Below the pieces are notes generated by a model. That model was not told where the DNA came from. It worked only from the letters and a program-made list of their open reading frames with translations, and did no database searches. Shown here in pieces: positions 54,731 through 63,466 of a stretch of DNA of 64,000 nucleotides. This stretch comes from Nocardioides sp. URHA0020 (GTDB taxonomy: Bacteria; Actinomycetota; Actinomycetes; Propionibacteriales; Nocardioidaceae), in the NCBI RefSeq assembly GCF_000620705.1, contig NZ_JIAR01000025.1, positions 131,501-195,500 on the forward strand. Direction: 5' to 3'. Within the stretch, counting starts at the first letter, position 1. Each line of letters opens with the position of its first letter. Made by a program: the position numbers and the translations under genes.

Positions 54731-55510
54731 TCAGCGCGGGTAGTACTCGTTGCGCAGCGTGACGACCAGGCTCTGCAGCACCACCTCGGGAGGCAGCGTC
54801 ACGGCCGAGCGCACCAGCCCCGCCACGATGGCCGGGTCCATCATCCGCTCCTGCGGCAGCGACCACTGGTCCATCATCGGGGTGTTCATCGCGGCCGGGT
54901 CGATGATGCTCACCCGCGCCGGCCAGGAGTGCTCGCGCGACTCGGTCTGCAGCACCTCGGCGAGCTTGTGCATCGCCGCCTTCGAGGAGTTGTAGGCCCC
55001 CGCACCGGCACCCACGGTCAACGCGCTGATCGAGACGATGCACACGATGTCCCCGGTCCGCTCCGAGTGGTGGCTGCGCAGGTGGCGCACAAAGGCTCGG
55101 CTGAGGTACATCGGCCCGTGCACGTTGACCCCGAAGACCCGGTGCCAGCGGTCGTCCTGGACATCGACGAGGTCGTCGCCACTGTCGGTGCCCGCGTTGT
55201 TGACCAGGCAGTCGAAGCGCTCGCCGTAGGTCAGCGAGGCACGTTGGACCACCTCGTCGACGGCGGCGGAGTCGGTGACGTCCAGCACCACGACCTCCGC
55301 ACCGCCCCGACCGCCCTCCTCGACGAGAGCGACCGTGGACTTGGCGCCCTCCACGTCGATGTCCGCCACGAGCACGTGCGCTCCCCCGTCGGCGAGTGCC
55401 ACGCTGATGGCCCGTCCCAGCCCGCTGCCGGCGCCGGTGACCAGGGCGACGCTGTCGCTCAGGTCCCGGGCGGGGCGTCCGACGGTCGTCGTCTGCTCGG
55501 AGGTGGTCAT
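54731..55510 (-). CDS. Short-chain dehydrogenase/reductase
   Basis: SDR of 259 residues. Cofactor motif LVTGAGSGLGRAIS, Asp in LVADIDVEGA (NAD preference), NNAG in CLVNNAGTD, Ser in CIVSISALTVG and YxxxK in AYNSSKAAMHKL. The C-terminus (VVLQSLVVTLRNEYYPR) differs from classical SDRs and resembles 3-ketoacyl-ACP reductase-like proteins with a short tail. Its gene begins 1 base after the ChaB gene, so the two form an operon driven by the promoter before chaB. Substrate unknown. Confidence 0.86.
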   Translation of the reverse strand: MTTSEQTTTVGRPARDLSDSVALVTGAGSGLGRAISVALADGGAHVLVADIDVEGAKSTVALVEEGGRGGAEVVVLDVTDSAAVDEVVQRASLTYGERFDCLVNNAGTDSGDDLVDVQDDRWHRVFGVNVHGPMYLSRAFVRHLRSHHSERTGDIVCIVSISALTVGAGAGAYNSSKAAMHKLAEVLQTESREHSWPARVSIIDPAAMNTPMMDQWSLPQERMMDPAIVAGLVRSAVTLPPEVVLQSLVVTLRNEYYPR

Positions 55511-55511
55511 C

Positions 55512-55925
55512 TCAGTCCTTCCCCGACCGGCTCGCGCGGGTCTCCCTGGCGTTGGCCTTCTGGATCGCGTCGACCAGCTCGTCCTTGGTCATCCGGGAGC
55601 GGCCCGAGATGTCGAGCCGCTTCGCGATGTCGGCCAGGTGGCTCTTCGATGCGTTGGCGTCGACGCCCCCCGCGGTCTCGCCGCCCCGGCGGGCCGGACC
55701 TCCCGACCTCGCCGCCTGCTTGTCGGAGGGCCCCTTGCCGTCCTTGGGCTCCCAGTGGTCGCCCACCTTCTCGAAGCTGTGCTTGAGGGCGGCGTACGCC
55801 GTGCGATGGGCGCGCTCGCCCTCGCCGTACTCCTCCACGGCTGCGTCGTGCGCCTCGATCCAGGTCCGCCGCGCCTTCGCGGGCGACCGCTCGAGGGTGG
55901 AGGGAAGTTCCTTCTCGCCGGGCAT
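55512..55925 (-). CDS. ChaB-family protein with Rho N-terminal-like domain
   Basis: Protein of 137 residues. The N-terminal half (PSTLERSPAKARRTWIEAHDAAVEEY) is ChaB-like, first described as a regulator of the cation antiporter ChaA and common in stress genes. The C-terminal 40 residues (LADIAKRLDISGRSRMTKDELVDAIQKA) look like a Rho N-terminal/SAP-type helix-extended-loop-helix that binds nucleic acid. GGGAG before the ATG favours 55925 as start over a Met 21 bases upstream. GCAT-N15-GGGTAC lies upstream. It is followed by the SDR gene. Confidence 0.83.
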   Translation of the reverse strand: MPGEKELPSTLERSPAKARRTWIEAHDAAVEEYGEGERAHRTAYAALKHSFEKVGDHWEPKDGKGPSDKQAARSGGPARRGGETAGGVDANASKSHLADIAKRLDISGRSRMTKDELVDAIQKANARETRASRSGKD

Positions 55926-55964
55926 GAGTGCTCCCTTCTCCGGCATGCCACATGGGTCGGTCCG

Positions 55965-55989
55965 GTACCCCCGCGACCCCCGGGCATGC
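55965..55989 (-). promoter_or_regulatory. SigF/SigB-like promoter of chaB-SDR
   Basis: On the minus strand GCAT-N15-GGGTAC, starting just after the GT2 stop codon, with a leader of about 33 bases containing the ribosome-binding site. Confidence 0.6.
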
Positions 55990-55994
55990 CGCCG

Positions 55995-56831
55995 TCAGCC
56001 GAGCAGGCGCAGCTGGCTCTCGACCGGTGGCGGCACGACCTCGCGGTGGCCCAGGGCGCGGGCCATCCTGGGGACCGCGAGGGCGACGCCACGTCGGCTG
56101 GCCGGGTCACCGCAGGCCAGCGACCACGCGGTGCCGGCGACCACCGGCCACGGTCGGCGCATCAAGGCGGTCAGCAGGTGGTTGCGGGCCAGGCGGGTCT
56201 GGCGCGCCAGCGCCCCCTCGCGCGACGGCGACGGGTGGTGGTGCGCGACCACCTCCTCGGTGTAGGCGAGGTCCCACCCGTCCGTGGCGAGGTCCATCGC
56301 GAGGCGCTCCTCCTCGCCGGCGAACTCGACGACCGGGTCGAAGCCGCCGGCCGCGAGGAAGGCCTCCCGACGCACGACGCTGCCGCACGCCACGAACCCG
56401 AGGACGCGCGGACCCGGGCACGGCCGGCCGTCACCCGCGAGCAGCGGCGAGCTCGCCATCTCGGTGCAGACCGGGTCGGGCCACTCGTCGGGACCGACCA
56501 GGATGTGCGCGGCGAGCAGACCGAGCCGGGGATGGGCGTCGAGGAGGTCGGCCGCGCGGTCGAGGCTGCCCGGCGCCCACCAGGAGTCGTCGTCCGCGAA
56601 CGCGACGTACGGCGTCGTCGCTGCCCGGACGCCGACGTTGCGCGCCACGGCGCCGAGGTTGGTCCGCAGCTCGATGACGGCCACGTGCGGGAAGGCGGTC
56701 CGGACGCGCGAGGGCGTGCCGTCGTCGGAGCCGTTGTCGAGCAGGATGACCGGCTCGGTGTGGAGAGACAGCGTGACCTCGAGGTCCGTCCAGCGGTTGC
56801 GCGTCGCAATGACGGTGGTGACCCGGCTCAC
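55995..56831 (-). CDS. Glycosyltransferase family 2
   Basis: GT-A-fold transferase of 278 residues that adds a sugar from a nucleotide donor. VTTVIATRNRWTDLEVTL begins the nucleotide-binding part, LLDNGSDDGT and LGAVARNVGVRAATTPYVAFADDDSWW give the acidic Asp residues that hold the metal, and GFDPVVEFAGEEERLAMDL is the usual acceptor-side segment. No membrane helix. The GTG start overlaps the upstream glycosyltransferase stop by 4 bases. It is the last gene of the minus-strand half of the polysaccharide cluster. Confidence 0.88.
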   Translation of the reverse strand: MSRVTTVIATRNRWTDLEVTLSLHTEPVILLDNGSDDGTPSRVRTAFPHVAVIELRTNLGAVARNVGVRAATTPYVAFADDDSWWAPGSLDRAADLLDAHPRLGLLAAHILVGPDEWPDPVCTEMASSPLLAGDGRPCPGPRVLGFVACGSVVRREAFLAAGGFDPVVEFAGEEERLAMDLATDGWDLAYTEEVVAHHHPSPSREGALARQTRLARNHLLTALMRRPWPVVAGTAWSLACGDPASRRGVALAVPRMARALGHREVVPPPVESQLRLLG

Positions 56832-57805
56832 CGGGCGACCACCGTCTCGAGCAGGCGGTCCCAGTCGGCGAGGAAGCGCTTGAGCCCGTAGTGCTCGAGG
56901 GCGTGCTGCCGTGCCGCTCGACCCGCCGCAGCCGCCAGCGGCTCGTCCGCCAGGAAGCGGGCGACGGCGTCGACCAGCTCCGTGCGGCGCGTCGTCACGA
57001 CCCCGGCCTGCGGCGGGACGGCCATCGGGACCTCGGTGGCGCCGAGAGCCACCACCGGCATGCCCAGGTGCATCGCCTCCAGCAGCGACAGGCCGAGCGA
57101 GGTCCAGCGCGACGTGTGCACGTAGACCCGGCGCCGCGCGAGCTCGTCGTGCATCCGGTCCTGCGGCAGGTCCTCGTGGACGGCGAGCCCCGGTGGGACG
57201 TCGGCGAGGGACGCCGGCAGCAGGTCGACCCGCATGCCGAAAACGTCGACACCACCGGCGGCGCAGAGGTCGGGCAGCAGGTCGGTGCCGACCGACCTGC
57301 CTCGGCGTACCGGGTCGTTGACCACCACGGCGGAGCGGGCCAGCTCACCGGTCCACCGGTGCCCGGGGTCGACGATGCCGTGGTCGATCACGACCGTCCG
57401 GGCGCCGTCGCAGTCCCAGAACAGCTCGTTGAACCCGGTCACGTGGGCGATGGGGATGCGGTCCTGCCCGGCCAGCGGGTGGCGGGTGTCGGGCACATCG
57501 GGCCGGCCGTGCAGCGGGGTGTTGTGCTCGACGTACACCGCCGGGACGTCGACCCCGGGGCGGCGGCCGAGCCACCGCTCGACGAGCTCGAGCTCGTGCG
57601 GGCGCTGGAGCACGACGACGTCGACGGCGACGTCGCGGAGCTCCTCCACCGGGACCTCGCGTGCGGTGGCCGGCCAGTCCCACGTCCGGGCGCGGCCGAG
57701 ACCGTCGCCGTCACGGTCGGGCGTCACCGGCAGGAGGTACTCGTGGCCGCCCTGCACGAACGAGGTGGTCCAGGAGCCGTGCACGTGCCAGAGGAGGATG
57801 CGCAT
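56828..57805 (-). CDS. Glycosyltransferase, GT4/GT1-like
   Basis: GT-B-fold protein of 325 residues. Its C-terminal domain has the donor-binding pattern HTSRWTSLGLSLLEAMHLGMPVVALGATEVP, where the Glu before AMHLG and the later Glu bind the nucleotide sugar. The N-terminal part is short and divergent, with ILLWHVHGSWTTSFVQGGHEYLLP at the start and YVEHNTPLHGRP mid-domain. The start overlaps the UDP-glucose dehydrogenase stop by one base (TGATG). Acceptor and sugar unknown; glucuronate or xylose would suit the neighbour. Confidence 0.85.
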   Translation of the reverse strand: MRILLWHVHGSWTTSFVQGGHEYLLPVTPDRDGDGLGRARTWDWPATAREVPVEELRDVAVDVVVLQRPHELELVERWLGRRPGVDVPAVYVEHNTPLHGRPDVPDTRHPLAGQDRIPIAHVTGFNELFWDCDGARTVVIDHGIVDPGHRWTGELARSAVVVNDPVRRGRSVGTDLLPDLCAAGGVDVFGMRVDLLPASLADVPPGLAVHEDLPQDRMHDELARRRVYVHTSRWTSLGLSLLEAMHLGMPVVALGATEVPMAVPPQAGVVTTRRTELVDAVARFLADEPLAAAAGRAARQHALEHYGLKRFLADWDRLLETVVAR

Positions 57806-59127
57806 CAGGCCGCCCCCCTCGTCCCTCGCCCCAGGGCGTGGAAGTCCCAGTCCGCGGCGCGCCACTTGTCCCCGTCGAGGACGAGCCGGCCGTCGACGAC
57901 GACGCGCCTCGCCGCGATCCGCCCCAGGTCGACGGGGTCGAGGGCGGCGAACTCCGACCACTCCGTGAGCACGAGCACGAGCTCGGCGCCGCGCACGGCG
58001 TCGTGGGCCGTCGCGCAGACCTCCAGCTCCGGATGGGTGCGCCGGACGTTGTCCCCCGCCTGGGGATCGTGCACGACGACCTGGGCGCCGCGACACCGCA
58101 GGGCACTGGCCACCGCGAGGGCGGGCGAGTCGCGTACGTCGTCCGACCCGGCCTTGAAGGCGCCGCCCAGCACCGCGACCCGGGGGCCCGCCGTGAGGTC
58201 GACCAGGGCACCGGCGAGCTCGACGGTCCGCGTGCGCTGACGCGTGTTGACGTCGTCGACGGACGCCAGCAGCTGCGAGGACTCGACCACCCCGAGCTCG
58301 CGTGCCCGCGCGACGAAGGCACGGGTGTCCTTGGGCAGGCAGCCGCCGCCGTACCCGAGACCGGGGCTGAGGAAGTCGGACCCGATGCGGGGGTCGGCGC
58401 CGAGGATGGCCGTGAGGTCGCTGACGTCGGCGTCGGAGGCCTCGCAGACCTCGGCCAGGAGGTTGACCAGGGAGATGCGGGCGGCGAGCATCGCGTTGGC
58501 CGACACCTTCGCGAGCTCGGCGGTGGCGGGGTCGGTGCGGAACACCGGGGCGCCGCGGCGGACGAGGTCGGCGTACACCTCGCGCAGGAGCTGGTTGTCG
58601 AGGTCGGAGTCGACGCCGAAGACGAGCCGGTCGGGCTCCAGCGAGTCGCGGACGGCCCGACCCTCGCGGAGGAACTCGGGGTTCCACGCCACGCCGACCC
58701 CCGTCCCGGCGGGCGCCAGGCGCTGCAGCCGCCCCCGCAGATCCGCAGCCGTGCCGACCGGGACCGTCGACTTGCCGACCACCAGGCACGGCTTGTCGAG
58801 CCGGGGGGCCAGGGCCTCGACCACGGCGTGCAGCACGGAGAGGTCCGCGCCGTCGCCGTCCGCGACCTGGGGCGTCCCCACGCAGAGGAAGTGCACGTCC
58901 GCGTCGACCACCTCGTCGAGGTCGTCGGTGAAGCGCAGCCGGCCCGAGTCCACCCCGGAGCGCAGCAGCTCGTCGAGTCCGGGCTCGTGGAAGGGCGCCC
59001 TGCCGTGGCGGAGCAGCTCGAGGCGCAGCGGGTCGGTGTCGACCCCGATGACCGTGTGGCCGCCGGCCGCGAGACAGGCCGCGTGGGTGGCTCCGAGGTA
59101 GCCCGTGCCGAGAACCGAGATCTGCAT
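57805..59127 (-). CDS. UDP-glucose 6-dehydrogenase family protein
   Basis: Protein of 440 residues. The N-terminal Rossmann domain starts ISVLGTGYLGATHAACLA, the central segment has VGKSTVPVGTA and AWNPEFLREG, the catalytic Cys is in GYGGGCLPKDTRAF, and the C-terminal UDP-binding domain has VLGGAFKAGSDDVRDSP. This order is that of enzymes that oxidise UDP-glucose to UDP-glucuronate with NAD in two steps. GDP-mannose dehydrogenases share the layout and cannot be excluded. With the UXS-like enzyme at 46462 it would give UDP-xylose. It is divergent from the carbamoyltransferase gene. Confidence 0.93.
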   Translation of the reverse strand: MQISVLGTGYLGATHAACLAAGGHTVIGVDTDPLRLELLRHGRAPFHEPGLDELLRSGVDSGRLRFTDDLDEVVDADVHFLCVGTPQVADGDGADLSVLHAVVEALAPRLDKPCLVVGKSTVPVGTAADLRGRLQRLAPAGTGVGVAWNPEFLREGRAVRDSLEPDRLVFGVDSDLDNQLLREVYADLVRRGAPVFRTDPATAELAKVSANAMLAARISLVNLLAEVCEASDADVSDLTAILGADPRIGSDFLSPGLGYGGGCLPKDTRAFVARARELGVVESSQLLASVDDVNTRQRTRTVELAGALVDLTAGPRVAVLGGAFKAGSDDVRDSPALAVASALRCRGAQVVVHDPQAGDNVRRTHPELEVCATAHDAVRGAELVLVLTEWSEFAALDPVDLGRIAARRVVVDGRLVLDGDKWRAADWDFHALGRGTRGAA

Positions 59128-59204
59128 GACGACCGGTCTCCCACAAGTGCTTCTTCATGCCTCGCCCGGTTCCACGCGGGAGCGGGCCCGATCGGGAGAG
59201 AGAC

Positions 59205-59228
59205 GTTTGTCGGGTCCCCATAGGGGAA
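59205..59228 (+). promoter_or_regulatory. Possible SigF/SigB-like promoter of the carbamoyltransferase operon
   Basis: GTTT-N14-GGGGAA. The hexamer overlaps the small palindrome TCCCC-ATA-GGGGA (59215-59227). A leader of about 37 bases would follow. Confidence 0.35.
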
Positions 59229-59271
59229 CCGCGTCGCATCCGCAGGTCCGTCCGATCCAGGAGGTGTGCCC

Positions 59272-60915
59272 GTGAAGGTCCTCGGCATCAATGCGCTGTT
59301 CCACGACCCGGCCGCCGCGCTCGTGGTCGACGGGGTCACGGTGGCCGCCGTGGAGGAGGAGCGGCTCTCCCGCCGCAAGCACGGCCACCGCCCGGTGCCC
59401 TTCGCGGCCTGGGAGCTCCCGGAGCTGGCCGCGCGGTCGTGCCTGGAGCAGGCAGGGCTCGATGTCACCGACGTCGACGCGGTCGCCTACTCCTACGACC
59501 CCGGTCTGGCCCGTCCGGCCGAGGCGATGTCGCTGCACGACCCGTGGGACCACCTGCGCCAGACCTATGCCCGCCAGGCGCCCGGCTTCCTCAGTTCGGC
59601 TCTGCCGGGTCTGGACCCCGCCGCGGTCCGGTTCGTCCCCCACCACGTCTCCCACGGCGCCTCCGCGGCCCTGGCCGCCTACCCCGACACGGACGCCGAC
59701 GTCCTGGTGCTCGACGGCCGGGGAGAGTGCGCGAGCCACCTCGCCGGTCACTACTCGGACGGTCGCCTCACGGTGCACGCCGCCCAGGAGCTGCCCCACT
59801 CGTTGGGCCTGCTCTACGAGGAGCTGACCGACCACCTGGGCTTCCTGCGGTCCTCGGACGAGTTCAAGGTGATGGCGATGGCGTCGTACGGCACGCCGCG
59901 CTTCCTCGACGAGATGCGCCGGCTCGTCCGGGCCGACGGGCGCGGCGGCTTCGTCGCCCACGGGGTCGACTGGGCGGGCCTCGCCAAGCGCCTGGAGCCC
60001 GGGGAGGAGTGGACCGAGCAGCACGCCGACCTGGCCGCCTCGGTGCAGCGACGCCTCGAGGAGGTCCTGCTCGAGCTGGCGCAGTGGCTGCGCGCGCGCA
60101 CCGGTGCCACGCGCCTCGCCATGGCTGGCGGGGTGGCGCTCAACTGCGTCGCCAACACGGCACTGCACGAGCAGAGCGGGTACGACGAGGTCTGGGTGCA
60201 GCCCGCCGCCGGAGACGCCGGCACCGCGCTGGGCGCGGCGCTCCAGGTGGCCGCGGACGGGGGCGACCGGCTCGAGACCTTCCGCGGGGCGGACCTCGGA
60301 CGGGGCTGGAGCGACGACGAGATCGAGGCGTGCCTGCGCACGGCGCAGGTCGCCTACGAGCGGCCGGCCGACGTGGCCGAGGAGGTCGCGGAGTGCCTGG
60401 CCGCCGACGGCGTCGTCGCCTGGTTCCAGGGCCGCAGCGAGTACGGACCGCGTGCCCTGGGCAACCGTTCGCTCCTCGCCGACGCCCGCAACGTCGCCAA
60501 CCTCGAGCGGCTCAACGACGTGAAGGGTCGCGAGCAGTTCCGGCCGGTGGCCCCGATGGTGCTCGCCGACCGGGCGACCGAGATCTTCTCCGGTGGGCCG
60601 CTCCCCTCGCCGTACATGCTCTTCGTGCACGACGTGGCGCCCGCGTGGCGCGAGCGCATCCCGGCGGTGGTGCACGTGGACGGCACCGCCCGGGTCCAGA
60701 CGGTCGACGCCGCGGACCAGCCGCTGCTGGCCCGGATGCTGCGGGCGTTCGAGCGGCGCACGGACACGCCGGTCGTGGTCAACACCAGCCTCAACACGGC
60801 GGGGCGCCCGATGGTGGACTCGCCCCGCGACGCGCTGGAGTGCTTCGGCTCGGCACCGGTGACCCTGCTGGCCATCGGACCCTTCGTGGTCCGGCGGGGA
60901 GGCCGGGCGCGATGA
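59272..60915 (+). CDS. Carbamoyltransferase, NodU/TobZ family
   Basis: Enzyme of 547 residues that makes carbamoyl-adenylate from carbamoyl phosphate and ATP and transfers the carbamoyl group to a hydroxyl of a sugar or antibiotic. The N-terminal Kae1/YrdC-like domain has VLGINALFHDPAAALV, FVPHHVSHGASAAL (metal-binding His) and VLVLDGRGECASH; the C-terminal domain has AGGVALNCVANTAL, QGRSEYGPRALGNRS and VVNTSLN. AGGAGG lies 7 bases before the second GTG (59272), while the first (59266) is only 1 base from it, so 59272 is the start. It begins the plus-strand operon with glycosyltransferases, suggesting carbamoylation of a surface sugar. Confidence 0.93.
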   Translation: MKVLGINALFHDPAAALVVDGVTVAAVEEERLSRRKHGHRPVPFAAWELPELAARSCLEQAGLDVTDVDAVAYSYDPGLARPAEAMSLHDPWDHLRQTYARQAPGFLSSALPGLDPAAVRFVPHHVSHGASAALAAYPDTDADVLVLDGRGECASHLAGHYSDGRLTVHAAQELPHSLGLLYEELTDHLGFLRSSDEFKVMAMASYGTPRFLDEMRRLVRADGRGGFVAHGVDWAGLAKRLEPGEEWTEQHADLAASVQRRLEEVLLELAQWLRARTGATRLAMAGGVALNCVANTALHEQSGYDEVWVQPAAGDAGTALGAALQVAADGGDRLETFRGADLGRGWSDDEIEACLRTAQVAYERPADVAEEVAECLAADGVVAWFQGRSEYGPRALGNRSLLADARNVANLERLNDVKGREQFRPVAPMVLADRATEIFSGGPLPSPYMLFVHDVAPAWRERIPAVVHVDGTARVQTVDAADQPLLARMLRAFERRTDTPVVVNTSLNTAGRPMVDSPRDALECFGSAPVTLLAIGPFVVRRGGRAR

Positions 60916-62426
60916 GCCTGCCGCAGACCACGCTCGTGATCCCGACCCTGGGCCGGCCGAGCCTGGTGGTGCTGCTACGTGCACTGGCGGACCAGACGGT
61001 GCCGCTGCGGTCACCCGTGGTCCTGGTGGACGACCGCCCCTCGGGCACGGACCTCGCCGAGGTGCTGGACCACGAGCTCGGCCACGACCACGGACTGGAG
61101 CTCCTGGTGCTGCGGGCCGGGGGCGGCGGGCCGGCCCGGGCGCGCAACCTGGGCTGGCGGCACGCCCGGACGACGTGGGTCTCCTTCCTCGACGACGACG
61201 TGGTGCCGCCCGACAGCTGGTACGCCGACCTCGCGGCCGACCTCGGGGCCGCCGAGCTGGCCGCCGCGGCCGGCAGTGTGGGCCGGGTCCACGTGCCCCT
61301 GCCACCGGACCGGGCACCGACCGACTGGGAGCGCGGGACGGCCGGGCTCGAGACCGCCCGGTGGATCACCGCGGACCTGACCTACCGACGCAGCGCGCTC
61401 TCCGCCGTCGGCGGCTTCGACGAGCGGTTCCCGCGCGCCTTCCGGGAGGACGCCGACCTGGCGCTGCGGCTGGGCGCCGAACGCGGACGCGTCGTGGACG
61501 GCGCTCGTCGCGTCACCCACCCGGTGCGTCCTGCCGGCGACTGGGCCAGCCTGCGTCAGCAGGCCGGCAACGCCGACGACTTCCTGATGCGCGCGCTCCA
61601 CGGCCGCCACTGGCACCGGCGCGCGCAGGCGCCCGTCGGCCGCCGCGCCCGCAACGCCGCGATCACGGCGCTGGGGCTGGTGGCGCTCGGAGCGGAATGC
61701 GCACGGAGACGGCCGCTCGCCGTCGGCGCGGCCGCTGCGTGGGCCGCCGGATCGCTCGAGCTGGCCTGGGCGCGGATCGCGCCCGGCCCCCGCGACCGCG
61801 CAGAGGTGCGCCGGATGCTGCTGACCAGCATCGCCATCCCCCCTGCGGCGACCTTCCACTCGCTGCGCGGCCTCGTCCGTCATCGCGGCGCCCGTCCTTG
61901 GCGTGGCCTGCCCGACCTGGTGCTGCTGGACCGCGACGGGACCCTGGTCGAGGACGTGCCCTACAACGGCGACCCGACCCTCGTGCGCCCGATGCCCGGT
62001 GCCGCCGAGGCGCTGAGCCGGGTGCGGGCGCTCGGCGTGCGCACCGCCCTGGTCACCAACCAGTCGGGCATCGCATCCGGCCGCATCTCCCGGGCCCAGG
62101 CCGACGCCGTCAACGCGCGCGTCGAGGAGCTGCTCGGTCCCTTCGACGCCATCTACCTCTGCCCGCACGCGGCCGCGGACGGCTGCGACTGCCGCAAGCC
62201 TGAGCCCGGCATGGTGAAGCAGGCCTGCCTCGACCTCGGCGTCGACGCCGCGCGCACCGTCCTGATCGGTGACATCGGCTCCGACGTGGCGGCGGCGGAG
62301 GCCGCCGGAGCGGTGGGCATCCTGGTGCCGACCGGCGCGACCCTCGGCGCCGAGGTCGCGGCCGCCGGGCTCGTCGAGCCGTCCGTGGACGGCGCGGTCG
62401 ACCGGATCCTGGCGGGTGCCTGGTGA
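60912..62426 (+). CDS. Fusion of GT2 glycosyltransferase and HAD phosphatase (GmhB-like)
   Basis: Protein of 504 residues. The N-terminal GT2 domain (about 1-225) shows VIPTLGRPSLVVLLRAL, VLVDDRPSG, FLDDDVVPP and GGFDERFPRAFREDADLALRL. A hydrophobic region with a membrane-like Ala-rich segment (about 245-290) follows. The C-terminal HAD-IIIA part (about 333-504) has LLDRDGTLVEDVPYNGDP, TNQSGIA and the zinc-type CPHAAADGCDCRKPEPGM, the pattern of GmhB, which removes the 7-phosphate of heptose bisphosphate. The stop and start overlaps (ATGA before, GTGA after) show an operon. A transferase and a heptose-pathway phosphatase in one chain are rare and imply heptose in the product; this is inference. 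Confidence 0.9.
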   Translation: MSLPQTTLVIPTLGRPSLVVLLRALADQTVPLRSPVVLVDDRPSGTDLAEVLDHELGHDHGLELLVLRAGGGGPARARNLGWRHARTTWVSFLDDDVVPPDSWYADLAADLGAAELAAAAGSVGRVHVPLPPDRAPTDWERGTAGLETARWITADLTYRRSALSAVGGFDERFPRAFREDADLALRLGAERGRVVDGARRVTHPVRPAGDWASLRQQAGNADDFLMRALHGRHWHRRAQAPVGRRARNAAITALGLVALGAECARRRPLAVGAAAAWAAGSLELAWARIAPGPRDRAEVRRMLLTSIAIPPAATFHSLRGLVRHRGARPWRGLPDLVLLDRDGTLVEDVPYNGDPTLVRPMPGAAEALSRVRALGVRTALVTNQSGIASGRISRAQADAVNARVEELLGPFDAIYLCPHAAADGCDCRKPEPGMVKQACLDLGVDAARTVLIGDIGSDVAAAEAAGAVGILVPTGATLGAEVAAAGLVEPSVDGAVDRILAGAW

Positions 62427-63466
62427 CCCGGACCCTGGTGGTGCGCCTCGACAGCCTCGGTGACGTGCTGGTGACCGGGCCCGCCGTACGCGCGCTCGCC
62501 GCCGGGTCCGACCACCTCGCCCTGCTGTGCGGGCCGCGCGGCCGAGCGGCGGCCGAGCTGCTGCCGGGGGTCGACGAGATCCTCTGCTGGGCATCCCCGT
62601 GGATCGACCCCGAGCCCGATCCGGTGCGCCGCGGCGACATCGAGGACCTCGTCGACACCGTGGCTGCCGGGCGCTACGACCGCGCGGTGGTCGTCACCTC
62701 CTTCCACCAGTCGGCCCTGCCGACCGCCCTGGTGCTGCGCCTGGCCGGCGTGCCCTGGATCGGGGCGATCAGCGAGGACTACCCCGGCTCGCTGCTCGAC
62801 CTGCGCCACCGCTGCGCCGACGACCTCCCCGAGGCCGAGCGGGCGCTGGGCCTGGCTCGGGCGTGCGGCGCGGAGCCGCCGCCCGGCGACGACGGCCGCC
62901 TGGCCCTGCGTCCCGGCGCCTGGTCGGCACCGACCGTGGGCGAGCCCTACGTCGTGCTGCACCCGGGCACCTCGGTGCCCGCCCGCGCCTGGCCCGCCGA
63001 GGGCTACCGCCGGCTGTGCCGGTCCCTGACGGCCGGCGGGGTGCGGGTCGTCGTCACCGGCGCGCCGGACGAGTGCTCGTTGACGGCGTACGTCGCCGGC
63101 GAGGAGGGCGAGGACCGTGGTGGGTGCACGGACCTCGCTGAGCTCGCCGGGATCCTCGCCGGCGCCCAGGCGGTGGTGGTGGGCAACACCGGGCCGGCCC
63201 ACCTCGCGGCGGCGGTCGGCACCCCCGTCGTCTCGCTCTTCGCACCGACGGTGCCCGCTGCGCGCTGGGCGCCGTACGGCGTGCCCGTCGCCGTGCTCGG
63301 CGACCAGCACGCCCCGTGCCGGGGCAGCCGCGCCACCACCTGCCCGGTGCCGGGTCACCCGTGCCTGAGCTCGGTCACGGCGGACGACGTGGTGACCGCT
63401 CTCGAGTCGCTGCTCGGCCGGGCCGGGACCCCTGACCGCCGCACCACGTTGAGGAGGATCTCATGA
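62423..63466 (+). CDS. Glycosyltransferase family 9 (heptosyltransferase-like)
   Basis: GT-B protein of 347 residues. TLVVRLDSLGDVLVTGPAVRAL is the acceptor-side start of LPS heptosyltransferases (WaaC/WaaF/WaaQ). VVLHPGTSVPARAWPAEGYRRL and VVGNTGPAHLAAAVGTPVVSLFAP are the nucleotide-heptose-binding parts. Actinobacteria lack LPS but some carry such genes beside heptose genes in surface-glycan clusters. The GTG start overlaps the fusion gene by 4 bases (GTGA) and the GT4 start lies inside its stop (ATGA). Confidence 0.9.
   Translation: MTRTLVVRLDSLGDVLVTGPAVRALAAGSDHLALLCGPRGRAAAELLPGVDEILCWASPWIDPEPDPVRRGDIEDLVDTVAAGRYDRAVVVTSFHQSALPTALVLRLAGVPWIGAISEDYPGSLLDLRHRCADDLPEAERALGLARACGAEPPPGDDGRLALRPGAWSAPTVGEPYVVLHPGTSVPARAWPAEGYRRLCRSLTAGGVRVVVTGAPDECSLTAYVAGEEGEDRGGCTDLAELAGILAGAQAVVVGNTGPAHLAAAVGTPVVSLFAPTVPAARWAPYGVPVAVLGDQHAPCRGSRATTCPVPGHPCLSSVTADDVVTALESLLGRAGTPDRRTTLRRIS

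Noticed and set aside
59215..59227. TCCCC-ATA-GGGGA as a DevR (dormancy) box
   Set aside because: It lacks the GGGACT/AGTCCC core and outer bases, and no other DevR box was seen, although several genes resemble members of the mycobacterial hypoxia regulon.
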